A model generated the notes under the pieces. The model saw nothing but the letters and a program-made list of their open reading frames with translations, was not told the origin of the DNA and made no database searches. A stretch of DNA of 64,000 bases from Rhizomys pruinosus. Its lineage: Eukaryota > Chordata > Mammalia > Rodentia > Spalacidae. Location: NCBI GenBank assembly GCA_009823505.1, contig VZQC01006311.1, forward strand, positions 872,532-936,531. The letters are read 5' to 3'. This document shows, one piece after another, positions 63,301-64,000 of the stretch (within the stretch, counting starts at the first letter, position 1; each line of letters begins with the position of its first letter). The position numbers were made by a program, and so were the translations under genes.

Positions 63301-63919
63301 ATATTTAAAAAAAATTCCCTGCTGGAAACTGAGCTGTCATGATACCCTTGATATGGAAAACTGGCTCTTTATTATGAAGTCTGGGATTACTGTCAGGAGC
63401 TTGATCCATCAAAGGGAAGGGTTTCCACATTTTGTCAATTCCCTGCTTTATCTTCCTTTAGCATAATTTACATTTCCATTTTCTCTTGCTTATGTTCACT
63501 ACAGGTATCTTATAGCTCATGGTTTGGGGGGGTTTTGTTTTGCATTAAAGTCAAATGTCTTATCTAAAATTTAAACCCCTGAACACTTATAATTCCTTTA
63601 TTACTTTTTGGTTGTTGTTTTTTATTTTGAGACAGGTTCCCTGTAACTACAGCTACCCTGGAACTCACTGTGGAGACCACGGTGTCTTCTACCTCACAGA
63701 GATCTACCTGCCTCTGCCTCCCAAATTCTGGGATGCACCATCACACCCAGTTTGATAATTCCTTTGAATTTGGCTTTAATTTAAAGTTTACCAAATAATG
63801 GTATTTTGCTGAGCACAAATTTTCATAGCTGTCCTTAGGTATTGCCTTAACATTTCTATTAAATTTATGTTTTAGATTTAACACATACAGAGGGGCAGCT
63901 TCAAAATGAAGAAATTGTG
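50472..63919 (+). CDS. HSPB11: HSPB11/IFT25, intraflagellar transport 25 (partial, residues 1-106, four coding exons)
   Basis: Coding segments 50472-50569, 56908-57014, 59215-59283 and 63876-63919 join in phases 2, 1, 1, 0 without a stop. The protein begins [20 protein letters not shown] and contains [14 protein letters not shown] and [19 protein letters not shown]. It matches human HSPB11/IFT25 (about 144 residues, from memory). The family is a single jelly-roll domain that binds calcium and pairs with IFT27 in the IFT-B complex, moving cargo such as Hedgehog components in cilia. Despite its name it is not a typical small heat-shock protein. The start has A at -3. About 38 C-terminal residues lie beyond position 64000. 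Intron 1 would run about 24 kb back to the CpG island at 26 kb. Confidence 0.95.
50640..50700 (+). mobile_element. possible L2 3' end fragment
   Basis: taataaatgtttggtgagct resembles the L2 terminus. Confidence 0.4.
50753..50878. repeat. (GT)n microsatellite with GC steps
   Basis: Alternating GT with GCGCGCACGTGCGTG interruptions; about 185 bases after HSPB11 exon 2. Z-DNA-prone. Confidence 0.95.
50879..51017 (-). mobile_element. B1 SINE with (GT)n in place of its tail
   Basis: ctttctgagacagggcctcc to caccatgcctggc. Confidence 0.9.
51223..51377 (-). mobile_element. B1 SINE, young
   Basis: Perfect duplication tattgtataggatttt at 51207-51222 and 51378-51393. Confidence 0.96.
51455..51588 (+). 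mobile_element. old B1-like SINE
   Basis: cataatcctagcacttgag-like start and gttagcctgggttacaaaat. Confidence 0.75.
51625..51730 (+). mobile_element. MIR SINE fragment
   Basis: gtgatttgctcacagtcaca and caggtaaatggatgacagaa. Confidence 0.7.
51731..52095. other. HSPB11 intron 2: unassigned
   Basis: No recognised repeat or gene. Confidence 0.4.
52096..52183 (-). mobile_element. B1 SINE fragment
   Basis: cctgtagcctcagctgacct to cctctcaagggctgg. Confidence 0.8.
52230..52950 (+). mobile_element. URR1/RCHARR1-like repeat inside the B1, itself split
   Basis: Starts gtttctgttgctgtgataaa, ends ctcattcaaaccaccaca; interrupted at 52350-52716. No clear target duplication of its own. Confidence 0.65.
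52350..52716 (-). mobile_element. related URR1/RCHARR1-like repeat in opposite orientation
   Basis: ttggtgtcaacttgacacac to cacagcaatggaaagacaaac. catggtg flanks it (52343-52349, 52717-52723), a 7-base repeat close to the 8 expected for hAT elements. Confidence 0.65.
53322..53534 (-). mobile_element. B3-type SINE, old
   Basis: ttttgcctacatgtatgcaa to gagccatctctcca. Confidence 0.88.
53621..53698. repeat. (CA)n microsatellite
   Basis: CA units with AT interruptions. Confidence 0.93.
53733..53878 (+). mobile_element. B1 SINE, diverged
   Basis: ctggggtgtggtggcacaca to actatttcaaccc. Confidence 0.86.
53953..54120 (+). mobile_element. B1 SINE
   Basis: gccgggtgtggtggcacatg; loses gcctg in the centre; (AAAT)n tail. 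Confidence 0.92.
54157..54274. repeat. (GA)n(GGAA)n purine tract
   Basis: Over 110 bases of almost pure purine: (GAAA), (GA)n, then (GGAA)n. Confidence 0.95.
54410..54552 (+). mobile_element. B1 SINE with internal deletion
   Basis: Lacks the gatctctgtgagttcaaggc segment. Confidence 0.88.
54686..54839 (-). mobile_element. B1 SINE, young
   Basis: taaggattttt flanks both ends; ends gccaccacgcccggc. Confidence 0.94.
54915..55038 (-). mobile_element. B1 SINE, deleted
   Basis: gaaacagggtctccctgtag to tctgagattaaatgcatac. Confidence 0.84.
55299..55337. other. assembly gap (39 N) in a T-run
   Basis: T-runs flank both sides, so the gap lies in the homopolymer tail of a reverse B1. Confidence 0.99.
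55364..55473 (-). mobile_element. B1 SINE, deleted
   Basis: gagacaggtttccctgtagt to ccaccatccccagcc. Confidence 0.8.
55476..55577 (-). mobile_element. old B1-like fragment
   Basis: gactaggcctcactatgtag and tgtgctgggattctaagcat. Confidence 0.65.
55680..56065 (-). mobile_element. ancient L1 ORF2 fragment
   Basis: tgtctacatttactgggaga, gggatggtggatttgtttct, gaaattggccctctaacatt and ttggtaatctttttattttc match reversed old L1 ORF2. Not coding now. Confidence 0.72.
56066..56480. other. HSPB11 intron 2: probably ancient repeat, unassigned
   Basis: aaggagtttggatttataag to gacaggagtgacatcag resembles an old mammalian repeat I cannot name. Confidence 0.4.
56495..56724 (-). mobile_element. B3-type SINE with (TTTTG)n tail, short type
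   Basis: gtgacatcagttttt and gtgacaccagtttta flank it. Ends about 180 bases before HSPB11 exon 3. Confidence 0.94.
56908..57014 (+). CDS. HSPB11: HSPB11 coding exon 3 (residues 33-68)
   Basis: Acceptor gaaattaatattag|GAATCC; donor ACTTAG|GTAAGC. It encodes [20 protein letters not shown] and [11 protein letters not shown], the central strands of the jelly-roll fold. Confidence 0.95.
57015..57455. other. HSPB11 intron 3: unassigned
   Basis: No recognised repeat or gene. Confidence 0.45.
57471..57704 (+). mobile_element. B1 SINE with 51-base foreign 3' segment and second A-tail
   Basis: B1 57471-57613, A-run to 57627, then non-B1 sequence 57628-57678 (gatgctgacaccaaagcctc), one N at 57679 and a second A-run. 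A perfect 15-base duplication agaatatcattcaaa at 57456-57470 and 57705-57719 encloses everything. Confidence 0.93.
57868..58082 (+). mobile_element. B3-type SINE, short type (first of a tandem pair)
   Basis: aaagaagctctcta at 57854-57867 precedes it and recurs only after the second copy (58354-58367). Confidence 0.94.
58083..58353 (+). mobile_element. B3-type SINE, long type (second of a tandem pair)
   Basis: gagatagcc head variant, two internal units, (AAAT)n tail. Confidence 0.94.
58368..59214. other. HSPB11 intron 3: unassigned
   Basis: A weak MIR-like stretch at 58790-58910 is possible; otherwise nothing recognised. Confidence 0.4.
59215..59283 (+). CDS. HSPB11: HSPB11 coding exon 4 (residues 69-91)
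   Basis: Acceptor ttattttatatgtcag|TGAAGA; donor GAAAAAG|GTACGT. The 69 bases encode [20 protein letters not shown] and VEK. Found by splice phase, since it is too short to appear as a long open frame. Confidence 0.93.
59284..59640. other. HSPB11 intron 4: unassigned
   Basis: No recognised repeat; (AAAAT)n follows at about 59632-59665. Confidence 0.45.
59802..59941 (+). mobile_element. B1 SINE, 5'-truncated, with (GGGA)n after its tail
   Basis: Starts gtcaaggccagcctggtcta; A-run, then (GGGA)n to 59941. Confidence 0.9.
59942..60663. other. HSPB11 intron 4: unassigned
   Basis: The 124-codon open frame here resembles no protein I know and lacks exon-like boundaries. Confidence 0.45.
60664..60832 (-). 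mobile_element. B3-type SINE, old, deleted
   Basis: tgggtgttagccaccatatg to ccatttctctagccccc. Confidence 0.83.
60946..61280 (-). mobile_element. B4 SINE with (GT)n
   Basis: (GT)n at 60963-61008, then gtggaggtcagaggacaact, a B1-like middle and acctgctgagctgtctcttt. Confidence 0.8.
61288..61608 (-). mobile_element. B4 SINE, near full length
   Basis: B1-derived centre (gggatcccctgtgtctgcct) and ID-derived end (catggcaagcactttacttg) in the expected B4 order. Confidence 0.82.
61717..61955 (+). mobile_element. B3-type SINE, short type
   Basis: gagctagagagatggctcac to an (AAAT)-rich tail. Confidence 0.9.
62118..62356 (+). mobile_element. B3-type SINE, very young long type
   Basis: Keeps nearly all CpGs (ggcggccgagaaccgtctga, cctccgcggcattgcacgac). 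Confidence 0.95.
62545..62660 (-). mobile_element. B1-like SINE, old
   Basis: tttttgagacaggctccact to gtaccaccataccaggct. Confidence 0.78.
62661..63013. other. HSPB11 intron 4: unassigned
   Basis: No recognised repeat or gene. Confidence 0.45.
63030..63309 (+). mobile_element. B3-type SINE, young long type, (AAAT)n tail
   Basis: Perfect 16-base duplication aaaaattccctgctgg at 63014-63029 and 63310-63325. About fifteen AAAT units at 63243-63302. Confidence 0.96.
63600..63751 (-). mobile_element. B1 SINE
   Basis: ataattccttt flanks both ends; tail ttggttgttgttttttattt. Confidence 0.9.
63876..63919 (+). CDS. HSPB11: HSPB11 coding exon 5 (residues 92-106)
   Basis: Acceptor tttatgttttag|ATTTAA; donor ATTGTG|GTAAGT, a perfect donor. 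The 44 bases encode [15 protein letters not shown], ending in phase 0. Confidence 0.92.
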
Positions 63920-64000
63920 GTAAGTATACAAACTTTGGAGCAATAACATTATCTTTAGCAAGTCTAATTTAGATTTTACGCATATCTTCTTAGTACTAGA

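Overview
The window is nuclear DNA from a rodent, most likely a muroid other than Mus or Rattus. More than 120 short interspersed elements are present: 7SL-derived B1, a B3-type member of the B2 superfamily, B4/RSINE and ID. The dominant young B3 subfamily carries an internal duplication that I do not recall from the mouse, rat or hamster consensus. Species assignment beyond muroid rodent is not possible by eye.

Two split protein-coding genes lie head to head around a CpG island at about 25.7-26.5 kb. The order matches human chromosome 1p32.3 (from memory). On the minus strand is LRRC42: a probable non-coding exon 1 ending at 25910, then six coding exons between 19953 and 1069 that give residues 1-336. 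The last coding exon, about 90 residues, lies beyond the left edge. On the plus strand is HSPB11 (IFT25), an intraflagellar-transport complex B subunit. Its coding exons at 50460-50569, 56908-57014, 59215-59283 and 63876-63919 give residues 1-106. The remaining exon or exons, about 38 residues, lie beyond the right edge. Reading phase is continuous across every splice junction and all junctions are GT-AG, so both genes look intact in this window.

Layout: 0-20 kb is LRRC42 coding exons and introns with dense SINEs. 20-25.7 kb is LRRC42 intron 1, with old L2 and MIR and few young SINEs. 25.3-26.5 kb holds a 64-base poly-C tract followed by the shared CpG-island promoter. 26.5-50.4 kb is the presumed HSPB11 intron 1, almost wholly SINE, L1 and ancient repeat, with a U6 retrocopy at 33.5 kb. 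50.4-64 kb is HSPB11 exons and introns with more SINEs, a triple-nested repeat at 52.1-53.1 kb, and two runs of N. No other cellular gene, functional RNA gene, CRISPR array or prokaryotic feature is visible. Nearly all other open frames are translations of SINEs.

The most interesting material is in the mobile elements: a recurrent B3-B1 composite SINE (three copies, same junction), two B1 insertions with extra non-B1 sequence and a second A-tail inside one target-site duplication, B3 elements carrying one, two or three copies of an internal unit of about 18 bases, and target sites used more than once.
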